A stretch of DNA of 64,000 nucleotides, from positions 1 to 64,000 of the forward strand of contig JAPOSR010000006.1 of NCBI GenBank assembly GCA_026709625.1, given 5' to 3'. The notes below the pieces were generated by a model. That model worked only from the letters and a program-made list of their open reading frames with translations. It was not told the DNA's origin and searched no databases. Within the stretch, counting starts at the first letter, position 1; the number at the start of each line of letters is the position of its first letter. This stretch comes from Chloroflexota bacterium. Lineage in GTDB: Bacteria > Chloroflexota > Anaerolineae > Aggregatilineales > Phototrophicaceae. Shown piece by piece: positions 34,122 to 43,891 of the stretch. Made by a program: the position numbers and the translations under genes.

Positions 34122-35210
34122 TTGTTAACTGTTGCGGAAATTAACGAGCGCGGGCGTTGGAATGACCTGCTGCGCGAGCTGCCCGGCGCGCATGTGCTTC
34201 AGACTTGGGATTGGGGCGCGTTTAAGCAGGCGACTGGCGGCTGGCAGCCTACGCGGCTGGCTTTTCAACACGGCAGGCAAATCGTGGCGCTGGCCAGCCT
34301 GGCGACGCGGCGCGTCGGACCGCTGACAGTCATGATGGTCAGCAAAGGTCCGGCGCTGGATTACCGCGATGTAGACCTGGCGGAGGCGGCGCTGGCGAAA
34401 CTGGAGAAACGCGCCCGACGGCTGGGCAATGTCTGGCTGAAGATCGACCCCGATGTCATCGCAGCGACTGGCTTGCCCGGAGAAGAAGGCGAGCGCCGCG
34501 ACGCGCTGGGCGGGCAGTTTATGGAGATGCTGTCGGCGCGTGGCTGGCGCTTTTCTGCCTCGCAGGTGCAATTCCGCAATACACTGACCATCGATTTGCA
34601 GCGCCCGCTGGATGATATATTGATGTCCTTCAGCGGCAATACGCGGCGCAAAGTGCGTGCCGCAGCCAAGAAAGGCGTAACCGTCCGCGCGGCCACGCTG
34701 GATGACCTGCCTCTGCTTTATCAGCTATATCAAGTTACGGGGGCGCGAGACCAATTTTTGATCCGCCCGTTTGCCTATTATCAACGCGCCTGGCGGGATT
34801 TTATGCGCGCTGGCTTGGCGCATGCCTTAATCGCTGAATTTGCGAACAGAGCCATCGCCCATGTCATCTTGTTTCGCTTTGGGCGAGTTTGCTGGTATTT
34901 TTATGGGGCATCTGCCAACGAAGAGCGTGCGCGCATGCCCAATTATGCGCTGCAATGGGCGGCGCTGCAGTGGGCAAAGGCGCAGGGCTGCGCGACTTAT
35001 GATATGTGGGGCGCGCCAGATGTGTTTGCCAAAAGCGACCCGCTTTGGGGCGTGTACCAGTTCAAGCGCGGTTTTCGGGGAAACCTGGTGCGGCATATCG
35101 GCGCTTGGGACTTTGCGCCCCAGCCCTGGCTTTACCGCGCTTATGAGACGGTCATGCCGCGCCTGCTGGAGCGCATGAAGAATCAGGAGAACCCCGATGA
35201 ACCAACATGA
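34122..35210 (+). CDS. Second FemAB-family peptidyltransferase
   Basis: The 362-residue paralog of the preceding gene has the same markers (HVLQTWDWGAFKQATGG, QWAKAQGCATYDMWGAPD, YQFKRGFRGNLVRHIG). The frame begins with TTG at 34122, after a GGGG motif about 11 bases upstream. It lies 75 bases after the first copy and overlaps the PhyH gene by 14 bases, so the three are probably one operon. Two FemAB genes in tandem usually add successive residues of a cross-bridge (as FemA and FemB do), but here that is inference. Confidence 0.8.
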   Translation: MLTVAEINERGRWNDLLRELPGAHVLQTWDWGAFKQATGGWQPTRLAFQHGRQIVALASLATRRVGPLTVMMVSKGPALDYRDVDLAEAALAKLEKRARRLGNVWLKIDPDVIAATGLPGEEGERRDALGGQFMEMLSARGWRFSASQVQFRNTLTIDLQRPLDDILMSFSGNTRRKVRAAAKKGVTVRAATLDDLPLLYQLYQVTGARDQFLIRPFAYYQRAWRDFMRAGLAHALIAEFANRAIAHVILFRFGRVCWYFYGASANEERARMPNYALQWAALQWAKAQGCATYDMWGAPDVFAKSDPLWGVYQFKRGFRGNLVRHIGAWDFAPQPWLYRAYETVMPRLLERMKNQENPDEPT

Positions 35211-36024
35211 GCTGGCGCAGCATTTTCAGTCCGAGGGCTTTGTCGTCGTGCCGGGCTTGTTTGCCGCAAGCGAGATCGACCACATCAAGGCGCATTTCAT
35301 GCAGCTCAACGCGCAAGGGCATGGCTATGCAGGCGACCGCCCTGCCCTGCTGGGCGATGACGATCCGCTGGCAGCCTATCCGCGCCTGGTGCACCCGCAT
35401 CGCTTCGACAAACTTTCGCTGGATTGGCTGCTGGACGAGCGGCTGCGGCATTGGACGACGGCGCTGCTGGCCAGGCAGCCATACGCCGCCCAGACGATGT
35501 TTTATTTCAAGCCGCCCGGCGCGCGCGGACAAGCCCTGCACCAAGACCAGAGGTCGCTGCGTGTGCGACCGGGCACCTGCCTGGCCGCCTGGATGGCTGT
35601 GGATGATTGCGATGAAGAAAATGGCTGCATGCAGATCGTGCCGCGCACACAAGACCTGCCGCAGCTGTGTTTGATCGCCGCCGATTTATCACAAAGTTTC
35701 AGCAGCAAGATGGTGCCGATCCCGCCGGGCAACGCGCCAAAGTCCGTGCCTATGCGCGCCGGCGATGTGCTGTTTTTTAATGGGCAGGTGATCCACGGCA
35801 GCTACCCCAACCGCAGCCGGTCGCGTTTTCGCCGCTCGCTCATCGGACATTATGTGGTTGGCGAGGCGCGGCAGGTGGCGGAGTTTTATCACCCGCTGCT
35901 GACATTTGCCGGCGATACAGTCGCGCTGGCAGACAGCGATGACGGCGGACCCTGCGGCATCTTCGGCGATGATGACACAGCGCCAGCCCTTATGATGGTC
36001 GCGGAACAAGCTCTCAATCCGTGA
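35197..36024 (+). CDS. Phytanoyl-CoA dioxygenase (PhyH) family protein
   Basis: The 275-residue Fe(II)/2-oxoglutarate oxygenase has the metal triad in LHQDQ (H, D) and VIHGSYPN (H), and FRRSLIGHY supplies the 2-oxoglutarate arginine. It is similar in length to family members that hydroxylate small molecules or lipids. The ATG at 35197 has AGGAG 7 bases upstream and overlaps the FemAB stop. Its 3' end overlaps the convergent alpha-2-macroglobulin gene by 11 bases. The substrate is unknown. Confidence 0.82.
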   Translation: MNQHELAQHFQSEGFVVVPGLFAASEIDHIKAHFMQLNAQGHGYAGDRPALLGDDDPLAAYPRLVHPHRFDKLSLDWLLDERLRHWTTALLARQPYAAQTMFYFKPPGARGQALHQDQRSLRVRPGTCLAAWMAVDDCDEENGCMQIVPRTQDLPQLCLIAADLSQSFSSKMVPIPPGNAPKSVPMRAGDVLFFNGQVIHGSYPNRSRSRFRRSLIGHYVVGEARQVAEFYHPLLTFAGDTVALADSDDGGPCGIFGDDDTAPALMMVAEQALNP

Positions 36025-39000
36025 TGCGGAAGCGCCGGCCCGCGCCCCGTCCATAGACTTCCGGGAAGTTCATCTCCTGCGCAGTGGGCGGGATAACATG
36101 AAACTCGCCCGCGACAGAGGGCCGCAGCGCATACACATATTCATAGACGCCGCGCGGCAGATGGCTGGCGTAGATGCTGACCTTTTCGTCGCGAAATTCA
36201 ACAGCGTCGAAATGCCACCAGCCCCAGCCATCCGCTTGGTCGATGCGTTCGCCGCCGGGCATTGTGCCGATCTGTTGGCTGGTCGCCAGCGCGGGATCAA
36301 TGGCTTCTGCGCCAGCCGGGAAAGGGTCTTCTATGACAACATAGCGCAGCGCATTGGGCACGACGATCCGCAAACGAACCTGCAACGTTTCCCCGACTGC
36401 GGCGCTCTGTACAGGCGTCTTCGTTTCATCGCCCAAGAGCGTGTACAGGCGCGAAATTTCAAGCCCATGGCTGGTCGGCTGCAAGGCGGGCACGGGCAGG
36501 TCGGCATTCAGGCGCGCGCTGTAATACAATGTCCCGGTGCCATCGCCACGGCGAAATGCCAGCATGTTGGTCGCATCTTGCAGCAGTTGATCGAGCTCGA
36601 CGCGCAGCGTCGCTTCCCGCGGCGCGGCGCCAGGCATGGCGGCATTGGCAAGCAGTTGTTCATCGTTGATCGTGGCGCTGTAGATGAAGTCGGCAGCCTG
36701 CTCGCCGCTGTGCAGCAGCCAGTTGGTCAATGCGATGATCGACCAGGTCGTCTGCTGCATAGAGCGCCAGTGTCCGCTGCCTGCGCGCGCAGCGACCAGA
36801 TGCCGCACGATATTTGGCAGCAGCTCGCTTTGCGGACGCAGCAGCAACAGCGCATCCAAAGCCAGCGCGGCGCTGCGGATATCCGACGACCAATTCCGCC
36901 GATCAACATAGCTCTCTTCAAAGAAAATGCCGGTGGCGCGGACGACAGCGCGATTGAGAAGCTGCTGAGCCAGCGCGTCCAGACGCTTTCCGTCTTGTGG
37001 ATCAATGCGGTGCAGCGTCTGCGCCAAAAAAGCGACCGCGTCCAGGCTCAGGCGCTGTCGGCTCTGGAAAAGCGTGTTGCTGTGGTCGATAGCTGGCGCG
37101 CCGGACATGGCCAGCGCATACAGCATAAAAGCCTGCCGGTTCAGTCGCCAGGCTTCGTCCGCCAGCGAAGGGTTGATCAGGGCGCGCCGCAGGTAATTCT
37201 GGGCGCGATTGACCATCGCGGTATCAACGCGATAACCTTGCTGCCGAGCGATTGCCAAGCCATAAAGCGCATAAGCGCTAGTCGTGATGTCGCTGGCATC
37301 CCCGCCGCACCAAGCCCAGCCGCCGTCGACCAGCTGCTGCTCAGCCAGTTCTGGCAAAGACTCGGCGATCAGCCCGTCCAAAGCGGCTTTCAGCGCGACA
37401 TCCGCCACCCCCAACTGCTCAAGCGCTCGGTAGCTGGCGATATTGGGCACAAAGCGGCTGACCAGGCTGGCTGCGCAATCTGGGTAGCGCGCTGATTCTG
37501 CCTCGAGGTAGGTCAAGCTCTCGGTCAACATGCCCGTCAGCGATGTTTGCAGGCGGATATCCAGGCTGCCCTGTCGCAGATCAAGTCCGCCGGGCAGACG
37601 CAGCGCTTCCAGACGCGTCCCCGCCGCGCGCAGCAGCCCAGCTGTGCCCACTGTTTCCGCAGCGGCAAAGCGATGCACGGGCAAGCGGCCTTCATCATCA
37701 CTGCTGACCGGAGAGATGCTGGCGTCGCTGAAGGCGCCATCATCGCTGCGCACAGCAAAAATTGGCGCGACCGCCTCGACATCGCCAACTTCAATCTGCC
37801 AGGCGACGCGCTGCCCTCCGCCAGCCGGGATGCGGAGGCGCTGCTGGCTGGACTCGCCTTCTGCCAACTTCAGCCCAGCCAGATTGCGTATAGACACGTT
37901 AGCGCTTAGATCCGATTGGCTGTTGTTGTTGACGATGGCGGCCAGCTGGACGCGGTCGCCGACAACGAAAAAGCGCGGCGTAATCGGGCGGATTAGCAAG
38001 GGGCGCGCGCTGCGCAGGTCTGCTGTGTTTTCGCCCAGCAGCAGCTCGCCAGCGGGCGACTTGGTCCAGGCGCGGGCATCGAGACGCCAGGTCGTCAGGT
38101 TGTCGGGCAGGCGCGTGTGGAAGCTCGCTTTGCCAGCCGAGTCGGTCACAAGCAGCGGATTCCAATAGGGTGTATCGATAAATTCGCTGCGGAGATCGAA
38201 AACAGCTTCGTCAGACAATCCGCCGCCAACGCCTGCCGCATCAGCCATGGCTGCCGATTCGATAAGCGCGCGGGCTTGAGTCGCTTGCATGAACAGCGGG
38301 CTGGAAGTCTGCACGCCGAGCGCCTGGCTGGCATAAAAATGCTCCAGCAGAGACGGGGTTGCCCGCTCGCCCAGCGCAAGCGCCGCCAGGTCGGTCAAAG
38401 CCACGCCTAGCTCTGCCACAACCGGTTCGCCGCGATAATCGCTGACCTGCACCTGCCAACTGACTGTGTCTTTAGGAGCGGCGCTGCGGCTTTCGGGGTG
38501 GATGTCGACTGTCAGCGCCTTGCGTTCGCTGTTGACATGCAGCTGCGTCATGCCGATTCGCCAACTGGCGGGCTGATTGTTTGCGCCGGCGGGCTGCACG
38601 ATGAAGACACTGACATAGATGTTTGGCGCATGCTCGGGCAGGACTTCAAATTCGTATAGATGCGAATTGCCGCGCAGCGTCAAGACTTCTGTGCTGAGCG
38701 TCTCGCCGCGCTCGATAGCAACCAGCGCCTGCGCTTCGGCTTGGAATGGCGAGGTGATGAGCACCTTGGCTGTTTCGCCGATTCGATAGTTGCTGCGAGC
38801 AGGCGCCAGCTCGATGACGCGGTCGTTTTGCGCGCGCCAGGGGATGTAGTCATCGCCAGCCACCCAGTTGCTTGTCGAGGTGCGGATCGCGTTGCCAGCC
38901 GCATCACTGGCAGTGGCAGTGATTGCATAGATGCCCCCTGTCGGCGGCTGATAGACAAATGCCGCTTTGCCACTGGCATCCGTGAGCAGGCTGCCGCTGT

Positions 39001-41938
39001 CGACAGGGATTTCAGCGACTTCCCAGTTCGTGATGACAGTCCCGCTGATTGGGTCTTGCGATTGCGCTCGGCGCCAGCGGCGTTCGACAACTTCAATGTC
39101 AATGGGCTGGTTGGCGACCGGCTGGCTGTCCCAGTCGACGGCGATGAGCTGGATGCGGCTGTCTTCACCCGCCCGCAGGACGGCGCTTTCGGCACGCGCG
39201 CCAATATATAAGAAACCCTGATGCACGATCAAACTGGACTGCTCATAGATGGCCTGCCCCGACTCGGCGCTGATTGATGCTTCGATCAACCACCGTTGGC
39301 TCACCTCGCCCGCGTCCAGGTCGCCGACCAGTTGGAAGCGAGCCTTGCCAAGCGCGTCGGTGCGCAGCTCGCCTTGGGCAACCAAACTCTCGTCAATGTA
39401 GAATGCGCGCTCGGCCGCGGCATACCGGTCGTGTTCGCCGAATTGGTAGTCGCCAGCGCCTGTATAGGCAAAGGCGTATGGCGCGGCCAAGACGTTGTAA
39501 TCGGCTTTTGCCTGCGAAACTGCGCCACCGAAAAAGTACTCGCCAGCCAGTTCGATTTCGACTTTGTCGCCAGACACGATTTGCCGTGGCTCGGCGCGCA
39601 GCGACACTTGGAATTCCGGCAAGCGGTATTCCGCCACCAAGAAGCTGAACCAGCCGCTGGCTTCTCGATAGCCATCGTCCGCTGGCAGGGCGACCGAGAC
39701 ATAGTAGTGTCCGGGCGCGGCATCGGCTGGCAGGTCGAATTGGCCATGAAAACTGCCGTGATCGCTGAGTGGCAGCGCTCGCTCATAGACAACCTGGCCA
39801 CGCGAATCGCCGATGACGACCATTGCGCTGGCAAGCTGGGGCGGCGGGTAGCGCACATCGTCTTTGGCGCGCGCCAGGCCGCGAAAATAAACGGGCTGGC
39901 CGCCGCGGTAAACAGCCCGGTCGGTATAGACATAAACCTGGTGATCGCTGGGATAAAAGTCCGCTTCGATGCCAAATTCCCAGGCAGCCGCGCCGTCCGT
40001 CCAGCCGGTGAAGCCGATGCCAAAATGCCCGCCGCCATCCAGCACAGCCGCGTAGTCTGCATAGCGCTCGCTTGTGGGCGGCAGGTTGACCTGCGCGATG
40101 CCCCGCTCGTCGCTTGCCGCACTGGCAATTTCTATTGCATCGCGACCATAGACGTGGATGCGCTGGCCGCTCACTGGCGCGCCGCTGCTGGCATCCAGCG
40201 CCCAGATCGTCAGTTGACTCGCGGACTGTTTTATCGTCAGCGCGGCATTGGCCACAGTCAGGAAGCGCTTGGTCGGCGCCCAGCGCAGATCCAACCCCGG
40301 CGCCTTCAATTCAGCGAAATAAATGCCGGGGGTCAAGCCGTTCTCTGCCAGAGTCACCGTCTCGGTCTGGCGAGATTTCGCTACTGCGCCAGGGATGCGC
40401 CAGCTTTGCAGCAAACTCGATTCGGCTGGACGATAGCCCTCGGCGAGAGAATAAATTTGCGGGTCGGTCAGGCGAGCGACGAAACGCTCCCGCGAAAGCC
40501 TGTACAGCGCCAGGTCGACATGCTCGACGCCGCGATGATAGACCTGCAGCTGAGTCGGCGGCTGGGCGTCGATAAAACCAATATCGCCAGGCGCGACAAA
40601 GCCGACTTCGGGCGGACGCGGCTCGGTCTGGTATAGAAAAGTCAGCGGTTCAGCAATGGCGTTGCCATAAATGTCCCGCATGCCCGCAGCGACTGTGACG
40701 CGATAGCGAGTATCTGGCAGGGCATCAAATGACACAACATAGCGATTGTTCCAGTCGCTGTAATAGGCAATCGGCGCTTCAGCAGGCGCTGGCTCGATGC
40801 GCACCTTGCCATCCAGCGATTCGATGTCCATTGGCGATGCGAAGTAAAGCGACAGCCCGTGCGTGTAGGCATCGCGCTCGCCATCGCGCGGCTCGGTATC
40901 GATAATCCGCGGCGCGCCGACTGTGGTGTACCGCCAGCTGGGCGCTTGTGAGGTGTCAGCCCTGCGCAGGCTCGGCAGCAGCTCGCTGTCAAAACTGGCT
41001 GCATACGCCGTGTCCAGTGCCAACTGCCGCTCGGGAACATAAACGAAACCCAGGCCGTCGTCCGCCCATTCAAATGCGCCACCGTCCTTGGCACCGCTGC
41101 TGTTGGGCTGCGCCTGAAAGCGGAAGGCGCGCTCGACCAGGCTTTGCGGAAGCGGCTGATCAAAGCGGATCTGGATGCGTGGATTCAAAATGAGGTTCTT
41201 TGTGCCCGGCGGTGGATCGATGCTGACGATGGTGGGCGGCGCTGTCTTGAACGCCCAGCTTGCCGCGCGAGCCATGACCGAGCCATCAACCGCAGCCAGG
41301 TTGGCGGCAATCGTCACCGTGTATTCTGTAGCGCCGGCCAGCGGCTGAGATGGCGTATAGACATAAACAGCGCTGCTGACCCATTCGCCAGCGCCGTCCA
41401 CAGCGGGCGACAAGCGCAGCGGCTGCGGCAGAGCTGCTTGGTCTGGCGACAAGGCAAGGGGAACAACTGGCGCGTCAAATGCCACGGTGATGGCGGAATC
41501 GACTGGCGCAAGCGAGCTGCCCGGCAGCGGAAAAGCATCCGCGATCGTCAGGAAGCCGACAGTGGAAAAAACAGCTTCGAACGGATCGAGCAAAGGCGCG
41601 CCATCTTTGGCGGCCAGCGGCGTATGCAGGCGAAAGCTGTAGCGCTGACCTCGCTGAAGAGCGCCAACTGGCGCGAAGCCAAGCGAGTATTCACCACAGC
41701 TCAGCTCCCCGCGCGTTGCCGGCTGCCAGGAAAATGCCGCTTTTGCAGCCGCGCAATCCACCCGGCGATTGAACCAGACGGTGACGGTGTCTTCCAAACC
41801 CAGCTGGCCAGCGGGCGACGGCTGAACATCGATAACCGCCAGGTCGGCGGCTTGATTCACCTGCGCGGCGGCTTGGAGCGCGCCAGCCAGCAGCAATAAA
41901 TTGAACAAGGCAAATGCAAGACCGATCGATCTGCGCAT
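36014..41938 (-). CDS. Alpha-2-macroglobulin family protein lacking the thioester
   Basis: The 1974-residue secreted or membrane-exposed protein begins with a signal peptide (hydrophobic LAFALFNLLLLAGALQAAA, no lipobox cysteine). Ig-like (Big_5) domains come next, at about 30-440, then MG-type domains, an A2M central region and a C-terminal alpha/alpha toroid (thioester domain) plus receptor-binding-like end. The usual CxEQ at the toroid start is replaced: C1488 is followed by A-A-S in YPDCAASLVSRF, so the Glu and Gln of the thioester are absent. The family traps proteases in the periplasm or outside the cell; this member would need a non-covalent mechanism. GGGAG precedes the ATG by 8 bases. 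It is probably a single-gene unit. Confidence 0.88.
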   Translation of the reverse strand: MRRSIGLAFALFNLLLLAGALQAAAQVNQAADLAVIDVQPSPAGQLGLEDTVTVWFNRRVDCAAAKAAFSWQPATRGELSCGEYSLGFAPVGALQRGQRYSFRLHTPLAAKDGAPLLDPFEAVFSTVGFLTIADAFPLPGSSLAPVDSAITVAFDAPVVPLALSPDQAALPQPLRLSPAVDGAGEWVSSAVYVYTPSQPLAGATEYTVTIAANLAAVDGSVMARAASWAFKTAPPTIVSIDPPPGTKNLILNPRIQIRFDQPLPQSLVERAFRFQAQPNSSGAKDGGAFEWADDGLGFVYVPERQLALDTAYAASFDSELLPSLRRADTSQAPSWRYTTVGAPRIIDTEPRDGERDAYTHGLSLYFASPMDIESLDGKVRIEPAPAEAPIAYYSDWNNRYVVSFDALPDTRYRVTVAAGMRDIYGNAIAEPLTFLYQTEPRPPEVGFVAPGDIGFIDAQPPTQLQVYHRGVEHVDLALYRLSRERFVARLTDPQIYSLAEGYRPAESSLLQSWRIPGAVAKSRQTETVTLAENGLTPGIYFAELKAPGLDLRWAPTKRFLTVANAALTIKQSASQLTIWALDASSGAPVSGQRIHVYGRDAIEIASAASDERGIAQVNLPPTSERYADYAAVLDGGGHFGIGFTGWTDGAAAWEFGIEADFYPSDHQVYVYTDRAVYRGGQPVYFRGLARAKDDVRYPPPQLASAMVVIGDSRGQVVYERALPLSDHGSFHGQFDLPADAAPGHYYVSVALPADDGYREASGWFSFLVAEYRLPEFQVSLRAEPRQIVSGDKVEIELAGEYFFGGAVSQAKADYNVLAAPYAFAYTGAGDYQFGEHDRYAAAERAFYIDESLVAQGELRTDALGKARFQLVGDLDAGEVSQRWLIEASISAESGQAIYEQSSLIVHQGFLYIGARAESAVLRAGEDSRIQLIAVDWDSQPVANQPIDIEVVERRWRRAQSQDPISGTVITNWEVAEIPVDSGSLLTDASGKAAFVYQPPTGGIYAITATASDAAGNAIRTSTSNWVAGDDYIPWRAQNDRVIELAPARSNYRIGETAKVLITSPFQAEAQALVAIERGETLSTEVLTLRGNSHLYEFEVLPEHAPNIYVSVFIVQPAGANNQPASWRIGMTQLHVNSERKALTVDIHPESRSAAPKDTVSWQVQVSDYRGEPVVAELGVALTDLAALALGERATPSLLEHFYASQALGVQTSSPLFMQATQARALIESAAMADAAGVGGGLSDEAVFDLRSEFIDTPYWNPLLVTDSAGKASFHTRLPDNLTTWRLDARAWTKSPAGELLLGENTADLRSARPLLIRPITPRFFVVGDRVQLAAIVNNNSQSDLSANVSIRNLAGLKLAEGESSQQRLRIPAGGGQRVAWQIEVGDVEAVAPIFAVRSDDGAFSDASISPVSSDDEGRLPVHRFAAAETVGTAGLLRAAGTRLEALRLPGGLDLRQGSLDIRLQTSLTGMLTESLTYLEAESARYPDCAASLVSRFVPNIASYRALEQLGVADVALKAALDGLIAESLPELAEQQLVDGGWAWCGGDASDITTSAYALYGLAIARQQGYRVDTAMVNRAQNYLRRALINPSLADEAWRLNRQAFMLYALAMSGAPAIDHSNTLFQSRQRLSLDAVAFLAQTLHRIDPQDGKRLDALAQQLLNRAVVRATGIFFEESYVDRRNWSSDIRSAALALDALLLLRPQSELLPNIVRHLVAARAGSGHWRSMQQTTWSIIALTNWLLHSGEQAADFIYSATINDEQLLANAAMPGAAPREATLRVELDQLLQDATNMLAFRRGDGTGTLYYSARLNADLPVPALQPTSHGLEISRLYTLLGDETKTPVQSAAVGETLQVRLRIVVPNALRYVVIEDPFPAGAEAIDPALATSQQIGTMPGGERIDQADGWGWWHFDAVEFRDEKVSIYASHLPRGVYEYVYALRPSVAGEFHVIPPTAQEMNFPEVYGRGAGRRFRITD

Positions 41939-42001
41939 GGGTTTGTCTCCCGAATGACTGCAACAAGTATACTGGATGGTGGCAGCGTAGCTTGAGCCTA
42001 G

Positions 42002-43003
42002 CTAGGAGATGCGGGCGAAGGCTTCGTGGGCTCGCTGGACAACATCGCCGGGCGCGAAGAGCTTCGCGAACTCCCGCAGTGCCAGCGCCAGATCCTCTTC
42101 GCCGAGGTCGCTGGCGCAGAAGACGCGCTCGCCATAATCGGCAAATTCTTGCAGTGTCCAATCATAGCGATAATAGGCGGTCGCGGCGTGGTTGATGGGG
42201 CGGTCGCCATAACCAGTCAAGAAAGCGGCTTCGTTCTGCAACGCGTGTCCATCGCCCAGGAAGAACATCAGGTCGCGCTCTATGGGCGCGAGCAGCGTCT
42301 CGTCCCAGTCGACAATGTGTATGGAAGCGGCGTCGGCGACGATGATGTTGGCGGTGTGGATGTCGGCATGGCAGATGACAAAAGGCGGCGCTTGCTTATG
42401 TAGCTGCTCTCCCAAAGCGCGGAAACGCGCTTTGCACAGAGCGATCGCATCCGCTTGTTCGCGCCAGATATTCGCAACCTGCCGCGCGGCTTCGTGTTTG
42501 AATGCGCCGGCTTCCATAGCGCGCTCCACCCGGGCGATGCCGGGCAGCCACTTCAAGCCGAAGACCTCGCGCTCGATCATTTGCGCCAGCTGGCTGCCCA
42601 CCGGCGCGTCATGGATGGCGCGCACGATTTTTCCCCAGTCTCGCCACTGCGCGAGCGGCAACTGCATACCCCAAGCCGACCTGCCCGCCACAAAGGGATA
42701 CAGGATCAGCGAAAACTCTGCGTTGACCGGCGCGGACATGCCGCCTGTTTGGGTCGCCAGCGGCGCGACAACCGCCTCGATGCCCAGTCTCCGCAGGTGA
42801 TGCGGCACATAGAGAACCGCTGGTTTCAGCTGCCCGCGGCGCAGCTTTGCGAAGTATTGAGTTGTTTCAGCTTCGACCCGGTAGGACCAGGCGCGCGAGT
42901 CGTTGCCGATCGGCAGAAATTCCAGCGCGGTCGGCGTGATGCCATAGGCAGCGATGAGCGTATTCTTCAGACATTGGTCGGGCAGGTCGGGTTTGTTCAG
43001 CAT
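42002..43003 (-). CDS. Aminoglycoside phosphotransferase (APH) family kinase-like protein
   Basis: The 333-residue protein has the APH/ChoK kinase fold: VICHADIHTANII (catalytic Asp and the Asn that binds metal) and IHIVDWDETLLAP (second metal Asp). The N-lobe has YFAKLRRGQL. The substrate is not known; such proteins often phosphorylate small molecules or confer resistance. ATG 43003 is chosen over a frame to 43048. It lies divergent from the HNH gene and 63 bases before the alpha-2-macroglobulin gene on the same strand. Confidence 0.78.
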   Translation of the reverse strand: MLNKPDLPDQCLKNTLIAAYGITPTALEFLPIGNDSRAWSYRVEAETTQYFAKLRRGQLKPAVLYVPHHLRRLGIEAVVAPLATQTGGMSAPVNAEFSLILYPFVAGRSAWGMQLPLAQWRDWGKIVRAIHDAPVGSQLAQMIEREVFGLKWLPGIARVERAMEAGAFKHEAARQVANIWREQADAIALCKARFRALGEQLHKQAPPFVICHADIHTANIIVADAASIHIVDWDETLLAPIERDLMFFLGDGHALQNEAAFLTGYGDRPINHAATAYYRYDWTLQEFADYGERVFCASDLGEEDLALALREFAKLFAPGDVVQRAHEAFARIS

Positions 43004-43116
43004 ACTGGCGATTCCTACCACAGGGGAGCGAGCGGGTAAAGCGGGCAAGCGCGCCGCTTTTGGATTAAGCAGCGGTTAGAGGATCCAGCTTGCGCTCGGC
43101 AAACCCGCGTGAACCT

Positions 43117-43125
43117 TGCTATACT
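43117..43125 (+). promoter_or_regulatory. Extended -10 promoter for the HNH gene
   Basis: TGCTATACT gives a TGn extended -10 and TATACT hexamer; no consensus -35 is seen. The start would be near 43132. This supports using ATG 43179 or later rather than 43116, which would lie in the promoter. Confidence 0.45.
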
Positions 43126-43178
43126 CATCGATAGTATCCACGATAGATTTCACAAGCGGCGAAGAGGCGATCCAAGGG

Positions 43179-43727
43179 ATGTCTGGGGCAAGCGTTATGC
43201 AGATGCGGGTGCTGCTGTTGAACGGTAGCACCTGGGAGCCCTTGTCTGTTATCACGGTGCCGCGCGCGATGAACCTGCTGCTGGCGGGCAAAGCCATCGC
43301 GGTGGAACAGACGGGCCAATACCTGAATACAGTGCGCGCCAAGTTTGCCGTGCCGTCGGTCATCGCTTTGCGGTCCTATGTCAATGTGCCGCGCCGCAAA
43401 TCGCACTGGAGCCGCAAGGGCGTGCTGGTGCGAGACGGCTACACATGCATCTACTGCGGCGTCCAGTTGGGCTCGCAGTCGCAGGGGCGCGTCATGACGA
43501 AGCGCGACTTCACGATTGACCACATCATCCCGCGCTGTCAGGGCGGCAAAGATACCTGGTCGAACACAGCTTGCGCCTGCGCGCGCTGCAACCACCGCAA
43601 AGGCAATCGTCTGCACAATGTCGCTGGCATGCGCCTGTTGTGGGAACCCAAGATGCCGCGCACCAGCTATCTGGTCATCGCCCTGGGGTCGGGACCCGAA
43701 GTGTGGAAGCGCTATGTAGAGATCTAG
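43179..43727 (+). CDS. HNH endonuclease family protein
   Basis: The 182-residue protein has an HNH nuclease domain with a zinc finger: CIYCGVQLG (first CxxC), FTIDHIIPRCQGG (the His metal site) and CACARCNHRKGN (second CxxC and His). The N-terminus reads VLLLNGSTWEPLSVI, as in a common, single-gene HNH family of unknown function. The exact start is uncertain: ATG 43179 has AGAGG at 11 bases, while 43197 and 43203 are possible and closer to the usual MxMRVLLLN start. A repeat element begins 9 bases beyond its stop. Confidence 0.85.
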   Translation: MSGASVMQMRVLLLNGSTWEPLSVITVPRAMNLLLAGKAIAVEQTGQYLNTVRAKFAVPSVIALRSYVNVPRRKSHWSRKGVLVRDGYTCIYCGVQLGSQSQGRVMTKRDFTIDHIIPRCQGGKDTWSNTACACARCNHRKGNRLHNVAGMRLLWEPKMPRTSYLVIALGSGPEVWKRYVEI

Positions 43728-43736
43728 CCGCGACCC

Positions 43737-43877
43737 GCCCCCCGAAACTCCTTCCCCAAAATGAGGGGGCTACCATGCTGCGGAAGCGCAGGCAAAACTC
43801 CCCTTCCCTCGTTCTGGGGGGGGCAAGGGGCCGGGGATGGGGGCTTGGTCGCCATATCCACGCAAATAGCCACTCCC
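43737..43877. mobile_element. GGGAGTGG-family repeat, copy A (one end lost)
   Basis: About 141 bp matching the interior and right end of the complete copy at 50308. It has the shared CCCTTCCCTCGTTCTGGGG core and ends in GCCACTCCC, the terminal inverted repeat. The left terminal repeat is absent, so the element was truncated. It starts 9 bases beyond the HNH stop codon. Orientation is opposite to copies C-E. Confidence 0.75.
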
Positions 43878-43891
43878 GGCAGGCCAGTTTC

